Assembly (NCBI GenBank): GCA_029719485.1
Contig: CP120722.1
Span: 3,782,001-3,846,000, forward strand
Origin: Kiritimatiellota bacterium B12222
Lineage (GTDB): Bacteria; Verrucomicrobiota; Kiritimatiellia; SS1-B-03-39; UBA6053
DNA: 64,000 nucleotides
Direction of reading: 5' to 3'
The position numbers and the translations under genes were made by a program. Positions 52,312 to 61,691 of the stretch are shown here, one piece after another. The first letter of the stretch is position 1; each line of letters starts with the position of its first letter. The notes beneath the pieces were generated by a model. It was not told where the DNA came from. It made no database searches and saw nothing but the letters and a program-made list of their open reading frames with translations.

Positions 52312-53862
52312 CTATACTACACCCATATGGAGCGCATAGACGAGTTGAAAAACAGCCAGTAAAATGGCAGGCACCAAAAAGAGCTTGGGTTTCAGAACCC
52401 GCATCGACCATTCGCACAAAGGCAACAGCAAAAAGGGCAAGGCCGGCACCAAAGAAAGAGTCAGGCCATTTTCTCTAAAAAAGAGGGCGGAAAACACAAA
52501 ATAAAGCAATCCCATCGCTACCGGCCAAGGCTCACGTCGACTACCCTGGGCAGGCACAGAAGGTCCCTTGGGTCGAAATAAACCTGCACAGCCAACGAGC
52601 CCCACCAAAACCCCCAGTAATCCCAGTAACTTCACCCCGGGGAGTTCAGTAGGAAGCAACACACTGGCTTCCGGTTGGGTAAAGGGAAGCACCTGTGCCA
52701 CCACACCTACGGCAACGACAAAGGCGAGTCGCACACATGAGGAAAAACTAAATTCCCAAAAACGCAGCCCTTCTGCATTCCGTTGCGAACACATCCGAAA
52801 ACTCGCCACCAACAAAAAGGCGGGAAAAAAGACCCAGGCTTGCACACTAAACGCGATCCCAAGTGCCATTACCATGCCCGCCAACAAAAGATGTCCTCGG
52901 TCCAACAAACAAAAAGCCGTCACCACTTGAGCCGTCATCGCCAATGCGGGATGGAGACGCAAAACCCCAATCAACAACACCGGCAACGAGGAGAGCACCA
53001 ACGTAAACAGGAAAGAAGACCACGCCTCTTTTCCGCGACGAAGATTTCCCCACACCCAACCCGCAATCAACAACTGCGCCCAAAAGATCAAGGCACTGAA
53101 GGTAGCGGGTTGAAACGGTCCGGCATTCATAAAAGTTAAAAACACCGCCAAGACCGATAAAGCGATCACGCATAATGACGCAATACAGGCTCCTTGAATT
53201 TCCCGTTGCGCCGGCTCATTCACCTCTTCAGAAGTCGATAAGGGCATCGCCTCTGGCAATGCCAGCCCCACATGGGCCTCCACCTTGGCTAATCGCATTT
53301 CCAACAACGCACAGCGTTGCGCAATTTTAGCCCGATCTTCTTCTAAAGAGGAGAGCGCAATTGAAAAATGAAATGACACCAGCAATAGGAAGGTGAACAC
53401 CACGCCTACCACCGCTGTAACGTATTGCACTCCCAGGACATGGGTGAAGAACTCAATAGACTGCGGAAACAACGCCGTCAATAACACCATGGCCCCCGTC
53501 CCCAACCATAACAAGGCATAGCGTTCACGCAGACGGGAAATCCGAATGGTCTCAAAGGTAATCGCCAACACGCTGATACTCAGCACCGCTAGTAAAAATC
53601 GAATGCGCGAAAGGAACGATGAAGTCAGAATGACGTCCAATAATCCTGTATCCACCGCCAACACCATCAAACTAATGCCAAGTAATCCCAGCACAAAGGT
53701 GAGCCATAAACGAATGCGACGCTCCCAGTAGGACATGCCCGTCCAAACCAAAATCAATACCCCCACCAGCAATGCGCACAAGCGCGCAAAGGAAATCCCC
53801 ATCAGTGAAGGAAAACTATCCATCCACTGCCAAAAAAGTTGCGTTGTCGACGGATCAGTCAT
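52312..53862 (-). CDS. DUF2304 domain fused to a multi-pass membrane protein
   Basis: The product, 516 residues from the ATG overlapping the GT2 stop by 8 bases, has three parts. An N-terminal helix pair precedes a DUF2304 domain (about 80-200: ISRLRERYALLWLGTGAMVL.. and FHFSIALSSLEEDRAKIAQR). DUF2304 proteins are usually small (about 110-130 residues) and encoded next to GT2 glycosyltransferases such as dolichol-phosphate mannose synthases. Here it is followed by a second hydrophobic half of about nine helices (250-510). Coupling to the GT2 gene supports joint function. The second half has no family I recognise. Start at the second Met gives a typical membrane-protein start. Confidence 0.75.
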   Translation of the reverse strand: MTDPSTTQLFWQWMDSFPSLMGISFARLCALLVGVLILVWTGMSYWERRIRLWLTFVLGLLGISLMVLAVDTGLLDVILTSSFLSRIRFLLAVLSISVLAITFETIRISRLRERYALLWLGTGAMVLLTALFPQSIEFFTHVLGVQYVTAVVGVVFTFLLLVSFHFSIALSSLEEDRAKIAQRCALLEMRLAKVEAHVGLALPEAMPLSTSEEVNEPAQREIQGACIASLCVIALSVLAVFLTFMNAGPFQPATFSALIFWAQLLIAGWVWGNLRRGKEAWSSFLFTLVLSSLPVLLIGVLRLHPALAMTAQVVTAFCLLDRGHLLLAGMVMALGIAFSVQAWVFFPAFLLVASFRMCSQRNAEGLRFWEFSFSSCVRLAFVVAVGVVAQVLPFTQPEASVLLPTELPGVKLLGLLGVLVGLVGCAGLFRPKGPSVPAQGSRREPWPVAMGLLYFVFSALFFRENGLTLSLVPALPFLLLPLCEWSMRVLKPKLFLVPAILLAVFQLVYALHMGVV

Positions 53863-54619
53863 GGTCCCAGCCCTTGGCATAGCCCCGGTTTACCGGACGC
53901 AAGCGGTCTACGACCAATGCCAATCCGACTTTCATTGCGTAATAAATCGTCCCCCAAGATTTAATCGAGGACTCCCCTAATTCACGAACCCTGAACTGCA
54001 CCGGCACTTCGGCATAAGCATAGCCCTGCCTCCGCAAAATGGCCAAAGCCTCCGGTTCAGGATAATCTGTAGGAAATTCGCGAGCAAAATAACTAAATAA
54101 CGGCCGTTTCACTAACCAAAATCCAGAGGTGGGATCAGAAATCTTGCTTTGGCAAATCATACTTAAAAATCTCGCCAAGGCCTGCGCTCCTAAATAACGG
54201 GTCCGGGTACTGATCAATGTTTGCTCGCCCCCAAAACGAGAACCCACCACCAGATCGGCAGACACCCCCGCAGCCGCCTGAAGCATTTTGTGAATTTCAA
54301 TGGGGGGATGTTGCCCATCACCATCAATGCGCACCAAATAGTCATAGCCATGAATGACCCCATACTGAAATCCCGTTTGCACCGCGTGGCCGACACCTAG
54401 GTTACAGGGGAGGTCGATAATCAGAATATTGAGACTTTTCGCCACCCGCACCGTTTGATCTGAAGATCCATCGTTAATCAGAATAATATCAAGACCCACA
54501 TCTGCCTCACGCACTTCTTGAATAAGTCGCGGAATAGAAAGGGCTTCATTAAAGCAGGGTACAATTAAAAGTCCTCGGCCCAAGGATGCGACCGAAGCCT
54601 CGTTTAGGTTAGACTCCAT
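53855..54619 (-). CDS. GT2 glycosyltransferase, dolichol-P-mannose synthase type
   Basis: The product, 254 residues from the ATG preceded by AAGGG, carries the GT2/DPM1-type motifs: LLIVPCFNEALSIPRL at the N-terminus, ILINDGSSDQTV, DGDGQHPPIEI (the DXD with QHP typical of polyprenyl-phosphate glycosyltransferases) and SDPTSGFWLV. It probably makes a polyprenyl-phosphate sugar for the neighbouring GT-C-type proteins. Upstream, a TTG at 54658 that overlaps the previous stop would add 13 residues. Together with the DUF2304 gene it forms a classic pair. Confidence 0.92.
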   Translation of the reverse strand: MESNLNEASVASLGRGLLIVPCFNEALSIPRLIQEVREADVGLDIILINDGSSDQTVRVAKSLNILIIDLPCNLGVGHAVQTGFQYGVIHGYDYLVRIDGDGQHPPIEIHKMLQAAAGVSADLVVGSRFGGEQTLISTRTRYLGAQALARFLSMICQSKISDPTSGFWLVKRPLFSYFAREFPTDYPEPEALAILRRQGYAYAEVPVQFRVRELGESSIKSWGTIYYAMKVGLALVVDRLRPVNRGYAKGWDHD

Positions 54620-54654
54620 AAGAACTGCACCCTTAAAGGGAGCCCAGCCACAAG

Positions 54655-56892
54655 TCAATTTCCAATCGGTTTAGGGCTACGCGTACGAGAAATCCGAATA
54701 CGGTGAATCAGAGCCCCTAAATCAGAGGGGAATCCATCAATTCCCTCGAGAGAAGGGTCGTAGGGGCTGGGACTGCTCAACCGATACACACCCGTCGCCT
54801 GCTCCCCGTCCATCGCTGCAGGCGCATACAATACAATCTCTTGCCGTTGAAAAGTTGCCGGCACCTCGATCTCCACCCGATCCCCTTCCCATGGAGGCGT
54901 TATCTGTAAGGTTTGCGACCCCTCCTGACCTGATGCCGCCCATAACTCGATTGTCACCGCCTGCCCGGGTATAGGAATCGGACCGACAATACCTGAACCT
55001 TGCTGGCTCCAATCCGCAGGTAAGTCCACACCATTTTCAGAAAAAGTACGACGCGTTTTCGGCCAAGGTGACCGCAAAGCTAAAAAGCCATCATCCATGA
55101 CTTTATCCACCATCAGCGATTCCGAAGCTGCATCAACCGGCTCCGCATCCAAAAAGTTCATACGAATGGCTGACGCATAGGTTTCCGCCGGCAAAAGGGA
55201 GTTTCCTCGCACCCGATCTACCTCAAAGGCATAACCTTTCTCAGAAATGAGCTGCAATCCATCTTCCAAGCCTGGATTTGCATATGCGGTCACAAATAAA
55301 ACCGGCTCTGTCGCTGCACGATCACCTAGCCATGCGATAATATCATCCAAGTGATCCAAACATTGATCATTTAAACCTAAAACGCGGGTACGATTATCCA
55401 CAGCAAAAGGATACGTGTAAGGCTGATAATCAAAAAAGGCTAAGCGAGTTCCAATATCATCACGAATCACTTCCATTTCAGATAAAGCCCCCTGCTCTAC
55501 CCGGACCAGGTATGGCGAAGGCCAACGCATGAAATTACTAAAACTACAAAAACATAGTAAACAGGCCAAAACCAACACACCCACTTTCCGCGACTTGAAC
55601 TGATACGAAAAATCTTCTACCCAACCTGCACACAAGGGAAGTACAGCCAAGACCCATAATGTATACGCGGGAAACAGGCGGCGCTGACTCCACATGCCCA
55701 TTTGTTCCGTTCCTTTGAGATAGGTAAACAAGGGTAACGTGAACAGAAAAAGTGCCCAGAGCGCAAAGAACTTCAAGGAGGAAGTCCCCCGATGCAATTG
55801 CCAAACGCCAAGCGGAAATAAGATCCCCATGGGGAAACGTATCGCCAACCAAAATTCATAAAGTCCCCGGTGAACGATCGCTTTTTCACTCCAAAACATC
55901 GTAGCCACCAATAAGGGTAACAGCGCGAGAAAGGTCATCGCCATCCTCAGAGGAGGCTCACGCAACTTTTCGCAAACCCGTCTACGAAACGAACCTGCCG
56001 CTAAACTGAGTAAAAATAAAATCAACGACAGCAACATACCACCAAAAACCAACTGATGAGGCACACTCACCCGAAGACTGAGTAAAATCTGGGAAAATTC
56101 TAATTTCCCATAAGGCGCCGCCACCCACAAGGTCATCATAATCAAGGGCAACACGCCTAAAAGCACGCCACAAAATCCGAGCAAAGTTTGGCGGCGGTCA
56201 ATTTGAGGATTGAGCAACATCAACACGGCTGTAGGAGGCCCCATCACCAAAAAAATGGGATGCACAGCCGCAGAAAAGCCCACCAGTGCCGTGGCCATAA
56301 AAATCCAGTGAGGTTTGCGCATCCACAACCAAACCCCTGCCGCAAATATACTGGCCGCAGCGGCCTCCACGTAAAAGCCTCGAAATAACCATAAAGGCAA
56401 AGGCGACCCCAAACAAAACACCCCTGCCATCAACACCCCCAACGTCTTTCCCTTCCAAGCTCCTAAACTCAAGCAAACCGCACAAAACAACAACCCAAAC
56501 AGCGGCATACAAAAATCGCGCCCTTTTCCCGGGAAGATCGCTTCCAACCCTGAGGCACAAACCGCAATGAGGGGATAAAAAAACGGTTCGGTCGCACCAT
56601 CCGATAAGGAGGACACCAAAAAGGAGCGATCTCGGGTATTGCGATAAGCCATATGAGGGAAGAGTAAAAAAGACGTGCGAAGTTCTTCCGGTACCTCCAT
56701 CAGCACCTGATCCTGCTCATGTAATCCCCGCCCTTCTGAAAAAGCCACCGACATCAACCGGTATCCCGAATGATCCAAAGCCGTAAAGGTGTCGCCATGT
56801 GGCCGCAACATCAAAACCGACAAAATCAACCCGACGAGCACTACCGGTATCCAAATTATCGATTTTTGAGTTTTTGTCGCATCAGGTTCCAT
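54655..56892 (-). CDS. Polytopic membrane glycosyltransferase-like protein
   Basis: The 745-residue product has an N-terminal helix, a luminal/periplasmic loop starting RPHGDTFTALDHSGYRL (an Asp-containing first loop as in GT-C enzymes), then about ten more helices to about 470. A long C-terminal soluble domain (about 480-745) has beta-rich segments (VTIELWAASG, DRVEIEVPATFQ). This plan agrees with GT-C-type glycosyltransferases that use polyprenyl-phosphate sugars, supplied perhaps by the GT2 gene downstream. No firm family is assigned. Divergent from the GT2 gene at 57054. Confidence 0.7.
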   Translation of the reverse strand: MEPDATKTQKSIIWIPVVLVGLILSVLMLRPHGDTFTALDHSGYRLMSVAFSEGRGLHEQDQVLMEVPEELRTSFLLFPHMAYRNTRDRSFLVSSLSDGATEPFFYPLIAVCASGLEAIFPGKGRDFCMPLFGLLFCAVCLSLGAWKGKTLGVLMAGVFCLGSPLPLWLFRGFYVEAAAASIFAAGVWLWMRKPHWIFMATALVGFSAAVHPIFLVMGPPTAVLMLLNPQIDRRQTLLGFCGVLLGVLPLIMMTLWVAAPYGKLEFSQILLSLRVSVPHQLVFGGMLLSLILFLLSLAAGSFRRRVCEKLREPPLRMAMTFLALLPLLVATMFWSEKAIVHRGLYEFWLAIRFPMGILFPLGVWQLHRGTSSLKFFALWALFLFTLPLFTYLKGTEQMGMWSQRRLFPAYTLWVLAVLPLCAGWVEDFSYQFKSRKVGVLVLACLLCFCSFSNFMRWPSPYLVRVEQGALSEMEVIRDDIGTRLAFFDYQPYTYPFAVDNRTRVLGLNDQCLDHLDDIIAWLGDRAATEPVLFVTAYANPGLEDGLQLISEKGYAFEVDRVRGNSLLPAETYASAIRMNFLDAEPVDAASESLMVDKVMDDGFLALRSPWPKTRRTFSENGVDLPADWSQQGSGIVGPIPIPGQAVTIELWAASGQEGSQTLQITPPWEGDRVEIEVPATFQRQEIVLYAPAAMDGEQATGVYRLSSPSPYDPSLEGIDGFPSDLGALIHRIRISRTRSPKPIGN

Positions 56893-57053
56893 CCAAGCCT
56901 ATCTATAAAATCCCTCTGGGAAGTCCAGACCGAACCGGTCAAGGTTAACGGCGATGCCCACAGAGAGGCCATAGTGCCACAGGTGATCTATAGAGTCATA
57001 AAAGCCCAAAAGAACCATTGATTCATCCGGCGAAGCCTCTAGAAGCAGACAAC

Positions 57054-57773
57054 ATGTCCACTCCCCATATTAGTATCGTGATGGCAACCCGTAATTCGGC
57101 CCACGACCTTCCAGGCGCTCTGGAAAGTATACAAACGCACGCCCCAGACAGTCCGTTACATATTTGGGATGGCCTCTCTACCGATGGCACCCAGGATCTC
57201 CTCGCAAAATCCCACCATATCCATTGGGAATCAGGCCCGGACACCGGAATTTATGACGCCTTACGTAAAGCGATTAAGAGCGTAAAAACCCCTTTCCTCT
57301 ATATTATGGGCGCTGATGACCGCTTGCGCCCAGAGTGGTCGAAAATGGCTGAGTTCGTTTCTGATCCCATGACCACTTACTATGGAGATGTACGATTAAC
57401 CTCATCCCAACAAGACTATAACGGGCGCTTTACCCCTTTGGACCTCGCCCGCACCAATATCTGTCAGCAGGCCATCATCTATCCGACCCACGCCCTCAAC
57501 CAGCATCCTTTTCAACTTAAATACCCTCTACAGGCCGACTGGGAATTCAACATGTGGATCCACGCGAACCCCCAAATTACCCTCCGCTATATCGACGCCT
57601 GTATTTGTGACTACAACGATGTGTCCGGCGCATCCGCTACCCAATATGATCAGGTATTTAATCAAGACTACCCTGCACTTTTGAAGCGTTATTTTGGATG
57701 GCACGCGTGGCTTCGTTATGGCATGATAGCTGGGCTGGCACATCACAGCCGGAAATTAAGAGGAAAATCATGA
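57054..57773 (+). CDS. GT2 glycosyltransferase
   Basis: The product, 239 residues from MSTPHISIVMATRN, has the GT-A motifs IVMATRNSAHDLPGALESI, IWDGLSTDGTQDLL and YIMGADDRLRP (ADD as metal-binding DXD-like). An upstream TTG at 57018 would add 12 residues and has no SD, so I take the ATG. The ATGA overlap with the next gene marks an operon of two GT2 enzymes and a membrane protein. The acceptor is unknown; similar enzymes add single sugars to O-antigen-type repeats. Confidence 0.85.
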   Translation: MSTPHISIVMATRNSAHDLPGALESIQTHAPDSPLHIWDGLSTDGTQDLLAKSHHIHWESGPDTGIYDALRKAIKSVKTPFLYIMGADDRLRPEWSKMAEFVSDPMTTYYGDVRLTSSQQDYNGRFTPLDLARTNICQQAIIYPTHALNQHPFQLKYPLQADWEFNMWIHANPQITLRYIDACICDYNDVSGASATQYDQVFNQDYPALLKRYFGWHAWLRYGMIAGLAHHSRKLRGKS

Positions 57774-58762
57774 ACGAAAACACCCGTTTGGGTATTAGCA
57801 TCCCCACCTATAAGCGTCCAGACGAGCTGCGAAAATGCGTGGCATCCGTCCAAGCCTCCGCCGAAGCCTACGGCGTTCCCATCTATATCGTAGATGACGC
57901 AGCTGATGATACCAATCTCGCCTTATTTGAAGAGCTGAAGGCGGCCTATCCTTTCATGCACATTTCCCGAAATGAACAGAACCTCGGCATCGACCGCAAT
58001 ATCCAACAAGCGGCTAATGTGTGCAACTGTGATTATGTTTGGTTGATGGGAGAAGATGACCGCATGGTTCCCCACGGGGTCAAAACCGTATTAGAAGTAC
58101 TCGAAAATGAAGAGCCCCCTTTTGTGTACGTCAACTACAGCGGTATCGATAACGATATGTCTTTCGTCATCAAAGATCGCTCCCTTCCTTTCCATGAAAA
58201 CAAACGCATGGACGCCGAAGAATTTTACCGCACCATCTCCTGGTCCATGGGATTTATTGGCGCCTGCGTTATTCAGAAACAAGCCTGGAATCCCATTGAT
58301 GAAACCCCCTTTCTAGACAGCTTTTTTGCGCATGTGGGCCGCATCATGAGCGCCATCGCCGGCAAAGAAGTCATCATGATTGCAGAACCCTTAATCCTCA
58401 ACCGCTGTGGCACCCCCGAGGCTTTCAGTTGGACCGGAGATGCCGTGGATGTCTTTACCGGATGGGAAAAAATGACCAAAGAATTGACGAACGTCTACTC
58501 CGATGAAGCGGGTCAGGAATCTCTAAAGAATTTCAAAAAAGCACACGGAATCGGCAGCCTGAAATTGCTCGCCTATTTACGAGCAGATGGAGTCTACACC
58601 TCTGAAATGCGCAGCAAGTTCATCGATCCTGCGGATCCCCTGCTCTACCGCTCCGGCGCCTGGCTTATCGCCATTCTCCCCTGTTGGCCTTGGAAATTCC
58701 TCCGGTCAGGTCTCATGAAAATCAGGAAATGGCGCTCCCCCGTGTTAGATTTACCACAGTAA
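57770..58762 (+). CDS. GT2 glycosyltransferase
   Basis: The product, 330 residues from MNENTRLGISIPTYKRP, has a strong SD (AAGAGGA) upstream and overlaps the previous stop by 4 bases. Motifs are SIPTYKRPDELRKCVASV, IVDDAADDTN and WLMGEDDRMVP (EDD). The C-terminal part has a hydrophobic segment (RSGAWLIAILPCWPWKFL) that may bring it to the membrane. A longer open frame starting at 57698 lies mostly inside the previous gene. The product probably adds a sugar in the same glycan pathway as its neighbour. Confidence 0.88.
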   Translation: MNENTRLGISIPTYKRPDELRKCVASVQASAEAYGVPIYIVDDAADDTNLALFEELKAAYPFMHISRNEQNLGIDRNIQQAANVCNCDYVWLMGEDDRMVPHGVKTVLEVLENEEPPFVYVNYSGIDNDMSFVIKDRSLPFHENKRMDAEEFYRTISWSMGFIGACVIQKQAWNPIDETPFLDSFFAHVGRIMSAIAGKEVIMIAEPLILNRCGTPEAFSWTGDAVDVFTGWEKMTKELTNVYSDEAGQESLKNFKKAHGIGSLKLLAYLRADGVYTSEMRSKFIDPADPLLYRSGAWLIAILPCWPWKFLRSGLMKIRKWRSPVLDLPQ

Positions 58763-58766
58763 CTTT

Positions 58767-60497
58767 ATGGAAGTCGCCATCGCCATAGGCATTTTAGGCC
58801 TCCAGCTCTTTTGTTACCTGGGAATCCCGTTGGCCTGGAAATTCTTCAGAAGCCGATCGCTTTCCTGCTCCGTAGAAGAACTGTGGGTCATGGGCGTACT
58901 CATGGTCAGCCTACAAGCCATATCCGGAACCCTGTGGACCCTGTTACTGGCAACCCATCTCCCCCCCATCCTAGAGGGCCTCATTTTTTGTGGGGGCGGA
59001 TTACTCGTAGGGGAATTCTTCTATAAACGACCGCTTGAAAGCAGTCCTGTTTCATCCAAAATTTGGCTGACACTTCTGTTAGGGATCACTTGTTTTTCCC
59101 GTATCATTCCCGCGATCGCCCATAGCAGTTTGGGTCAGTCTGATGCTTATGGCCATCTGCAATTTGGCATGGAACTTTTGGCAGAAGGTCGCTTACGCCT
59201 CCATAGTTTCTACCCCGTAGGGCACGGATGGGTACATACCCTCCCCGCCCAGTTTTTCCCAATCGATCCTTATACGCTCTATCGCTACGGCGGCACCTTT
59301 TATGGACTCGGTCTGGTTTTAGGGATTTATATGACCGCTCGGCGGGCCTTTTCAGAATCAACAGCCATCTGCGCCTCTTTGCTGGTGGCGGGATTTCCTT
59401 TATTCATTCCCCTGATCAAAACGGGCGTCGGGGTGTTCGCAAACCAATTGGGGCTCCTCCTGGTCCCCTATCTCTTATGGGCCGTATCCCGTCGCTTCTC
59501 TCTCGCATTGCCTGCATTGTTGGCACTTGGACTCAGCGTGCCGATGATGATGCTGGATTTACTTCCCGTTCTGGGTATCTACCTGCTGATCAAAGGATCA
59601 AGAAAACAAGTCGCCCTCTTAGTCTTCTTAGGCCTGAGCGGCGTAGGATGCATTCTCTACAAACTTTTACGCCTCCCACCCGAACATTTAGAGGCCACAA
59701 TTCATCTCCTCAGTGGACAAAAAGATCTCCACACCCTCTCTCACTTATTTCTACATTATCTAAGTTGGAAACCGGTTGCGCTTTCACCGCTTATTCAAGC
59801 AGCTGTCGCCGTCTGTAGTCTAGGCGCGGTGGGTTTGATCGCCTTTCCAACTTGGCGTCATCGCAATCGTATTCTGTTTCCATTGCTCGTTGGCATCTGC
59901 GGGATTCAAAGTTTTGCGGGATGCCTTCAATTTGGACAGTACCAACGTGCGGGCTGGCTTTTTCTACTAGGAATCGCTTTTATCGCAGGTGAAGTAGGCT
60001 GGCAACTTTCTCAACGATTGCATCTGAGTTTCCTCGTGAAGCCTGCACTCGCCTGCTCATGTTTATTGCTCTTGTGCATTCCCCCCACTCACAATTCTCA
60101 CCTTTCTGCATCGGAAGATGAACTGGTCTCCTTCCTGCAAGACATCCCCAACGATGCTCAGGGCGACATTTGGACCCGCCCCTTTAACAACTTTGCGGGC
60201 GGTCAGGGTGATCCCGTCCGAATCATGTTATGGCAAAACAAAGGGATGAATGTGCGCCAAATCCAAGCCACCACCCAGCCAAGCTTTGACCCCCAAAAGA
60301 AAACCTGGGTCCTGATCGATAGCGCGCCTCCTGTTCCTACAGGACAAATTGAATTTGATCATGAAATTCAAAAATTCTGGAGCAGAAATCAAGTGCTCAG
60401 AACTGCAGTTGAACAATCCTCCAATCGTGCACACACCAAAATCGAACGGCCTGGATTGGAAATTTGGATCTTTCCCGCAACTCCCCCCCAACCTTAA
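58767..60497 (+). CDS. Polytopic membrane protein, GT-C-like
   Basis: The 576-residue product has eleven to twelve hydrophobic helices. A periplasmic first loop SSLGQSDAYGHLQFG contains an Asp expected for GT-C catalysis. The C-terminal 90 residues are soluble (DELVSFLQDIPNDAQGDIW). I cannot give a family name. It starts 4 bases after the second GT2 gene, so it belongs with them. The stop overlaps the convergent gene at 60494 by 4 bases. Confidence 0.72.
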   Translation: MEVAIAIGILGLQLFCYLGIPLAWKFFRSRSLSCSVEELWVMGVLMVSLQAISGTLWTLLLATHLPPILEGLIFCGGGLLVGEFFYKRPLESSPVSSKIWLTLLLGITCFSRIIPAIAHSSLGQSDAYGHLQFGMELLAEGRLRLHSFYPVGHGWVHTLPAQFFPIDPYTLYRYGGTFYGLGLVLGIYMTARRAFSESTAICASLLVAGFPLFIPLIKTGVGVFANQLGLLLVPYLLWAVSRRFSLALPALLALGLSVPMMMLDLLPVLGIYLLIKGSRKQVALLVFLGLSGVGCILYKLLRLPPEHLEATIHLLSGQKDLHTLSHLFLHYLSWKPVALSPLIQAAVAVCSLGAVGLIAFPTWRHRNRILFPLLVGICGIQSFAGCLQFGQYQRAGWLFLLGIAFIAGEVGWQLSQRLHLSFLVKPALACSCLLLLCIPPTHNSHLSASEDELVSFLQDIPNDAQGDIWTRPFNNFAGGQGDPVRIMLWQNKGMNVRQIQATTQPSFDPQKKTWVLIDSAPPVPTGQIEFDHEIQKFWSRNQVLRTAVEQSSNRAHTKIERPGLEIWIFPATPPQP

Positions 60498-61654
60498 CGA
60501 GTCGCCGCAACCGGTTCGTACGGCGCCGTACAGGCCAATATCCAAAAAGGGAAATAGGCATATATCCAGGGCACAGGGGTAAATAGCGTAAAAAATAACG
60601 CGGTCACCGCCATCCATCGCAAATGATCCGCAGGCGTTTTGGCAAAGGTCAAACACCCCAAGAGACCTAATCCCCACACCCCCAACCGCATCCACGACAA
60701 CCAGCCCGTGGTACCTGTCACATAGGCAATATTGGCAAAACCAAAGGTATCCAGTAGATGAGAGGGATCTCCAGCACCTTGCTGATATGCCTGCGCTAAT
60801 TCTTTATAATGTCGAATCGGTTCCAACAGGAACGCATCCGCATCTATCAGAAAAAAAGGTAGACAAAACACCGCCACAATCCCTACCGTCACCAGTACGG
60901 GTTTTAGACTTCCGCGCAACCCATACGCTCGCCACCATCCCAACACCGCAAAAGGAAATAAAATCAACGCCGTCTGACGAGAGGCCAACGCCAGCCCCAG
61001 ACAGGCCGCCGCCCGCAACGGCATAGCTCTTAAGCTACAAAATCCAAATCCACAAAGCATCAGCCAAAAAGGAGGCGTATGCCCGTTCACGGTAAAAAAG
61101 GTAAATACGGGTAACAACGCAAACACCAGCAATACCCCTAAAGAAAGTCGGGTTTGACTCAGCTTAAACAGCAACATCCCACAACCCAGGGTGCAGCCAA
61201 GCCCCACCCAACGCGGATCCAATCCCAAGGACAGCGCAGGCAAATAACTCATCCATAGCCCCGGAAAAAAAGTAAGAGGCAAGGGCCAAGGCAACTGATA
61301 TTCGGTGTAGGGGAAACCTCCGTCTAAAAACCGTTCACCTGCCAATTGAATCAACGGCAACATGTCCCCATATTCCGCCGCAACCGGATAGCGAAACATC
61401 CAATAAATCCGAGGCACCGCCAACAAGGCCACATAAACCCATAACCAATATTTCCGAAGGGTGAGAGGCGTTTTCACGGGGGCCGTCGGACAAAGAAAAA
61501 GACCAAACAATACGCACAGACCTAGCGTCAATCCGAGATATGCAAGCCATGCAGGCTGTACCCATAAACTGACCCGGTATGGAATCGAAAACAACAAGGC
61601 CATCCCCAACAAACAAAGAGAATGCAGAGGGATTTTTGATACGAAATGTTTCAT
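60494..61654 (-). CDS. Polytopic membrane protein, possibly GT87/mannosyltransferase-like
   Basis: The product, 386 residues from the ATG at 61654 (the codon before is a TTG that would add one Met), has about nine membrane helices. The first periplasmic loop reads YPVAAEYGDMLPLIQLAGERFLDGG, an acidic loop of the type seen in GT-C enzymes; the segment PYTEYQLPWPLPLTFFPGLW follows, similar in plan to GT87-type (PIG-M/ALG-like) proteins. This is structural reasoning, not a firm match. No SD is visible. The RAYT gene lies just upstream on the same strand. Confidence 0.68.
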   Translation of the reverse strand: MKHFVSKIPLHSLCLLGMALLFSIPYRVSLWVQPAWLAYLGLTLGLCVLFGLFLCPTAPVKTPLTLRKYWLWVYVALLAVPRIYWMFRYPVAAEYGDMLPLIQLAGERFLDGGFPYTEYQLPWPLPLTFFPGLWMSYLPALSLGLDPRWVGLGCTLGCGMLLFKLSQTRLSLGVLLVFALLPVFTFFTVNGHTPPFWLMLCGFGFCSLRAMPLRAAACLGLALASRQTALILFPFAVLGWWRAYGLRGSLKPVLVTVGIVAVFCLPFFLIDADAFLLEPIRHYKELAQAYQQGAGDPSHLLDTFGFANIAYVTGTTGWLSWMRLGVWGLGLLGCLTFAKTPADHLRWMAVTALFFTLFTPVPWIYAYFPFWILACTAPYEPVAATR

Positions 61655-61691
61655 CAAAGGATTATGGGTCAGAGAAGATTAGAAGAAAGAG

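Noticed and set aside
57698..57769. Upstream extension of the second GT2 gene
   Set aside because: The added 24 residues lie inside the previous gene; the ATG at 57770 has a strong SD and ATGA coupling.
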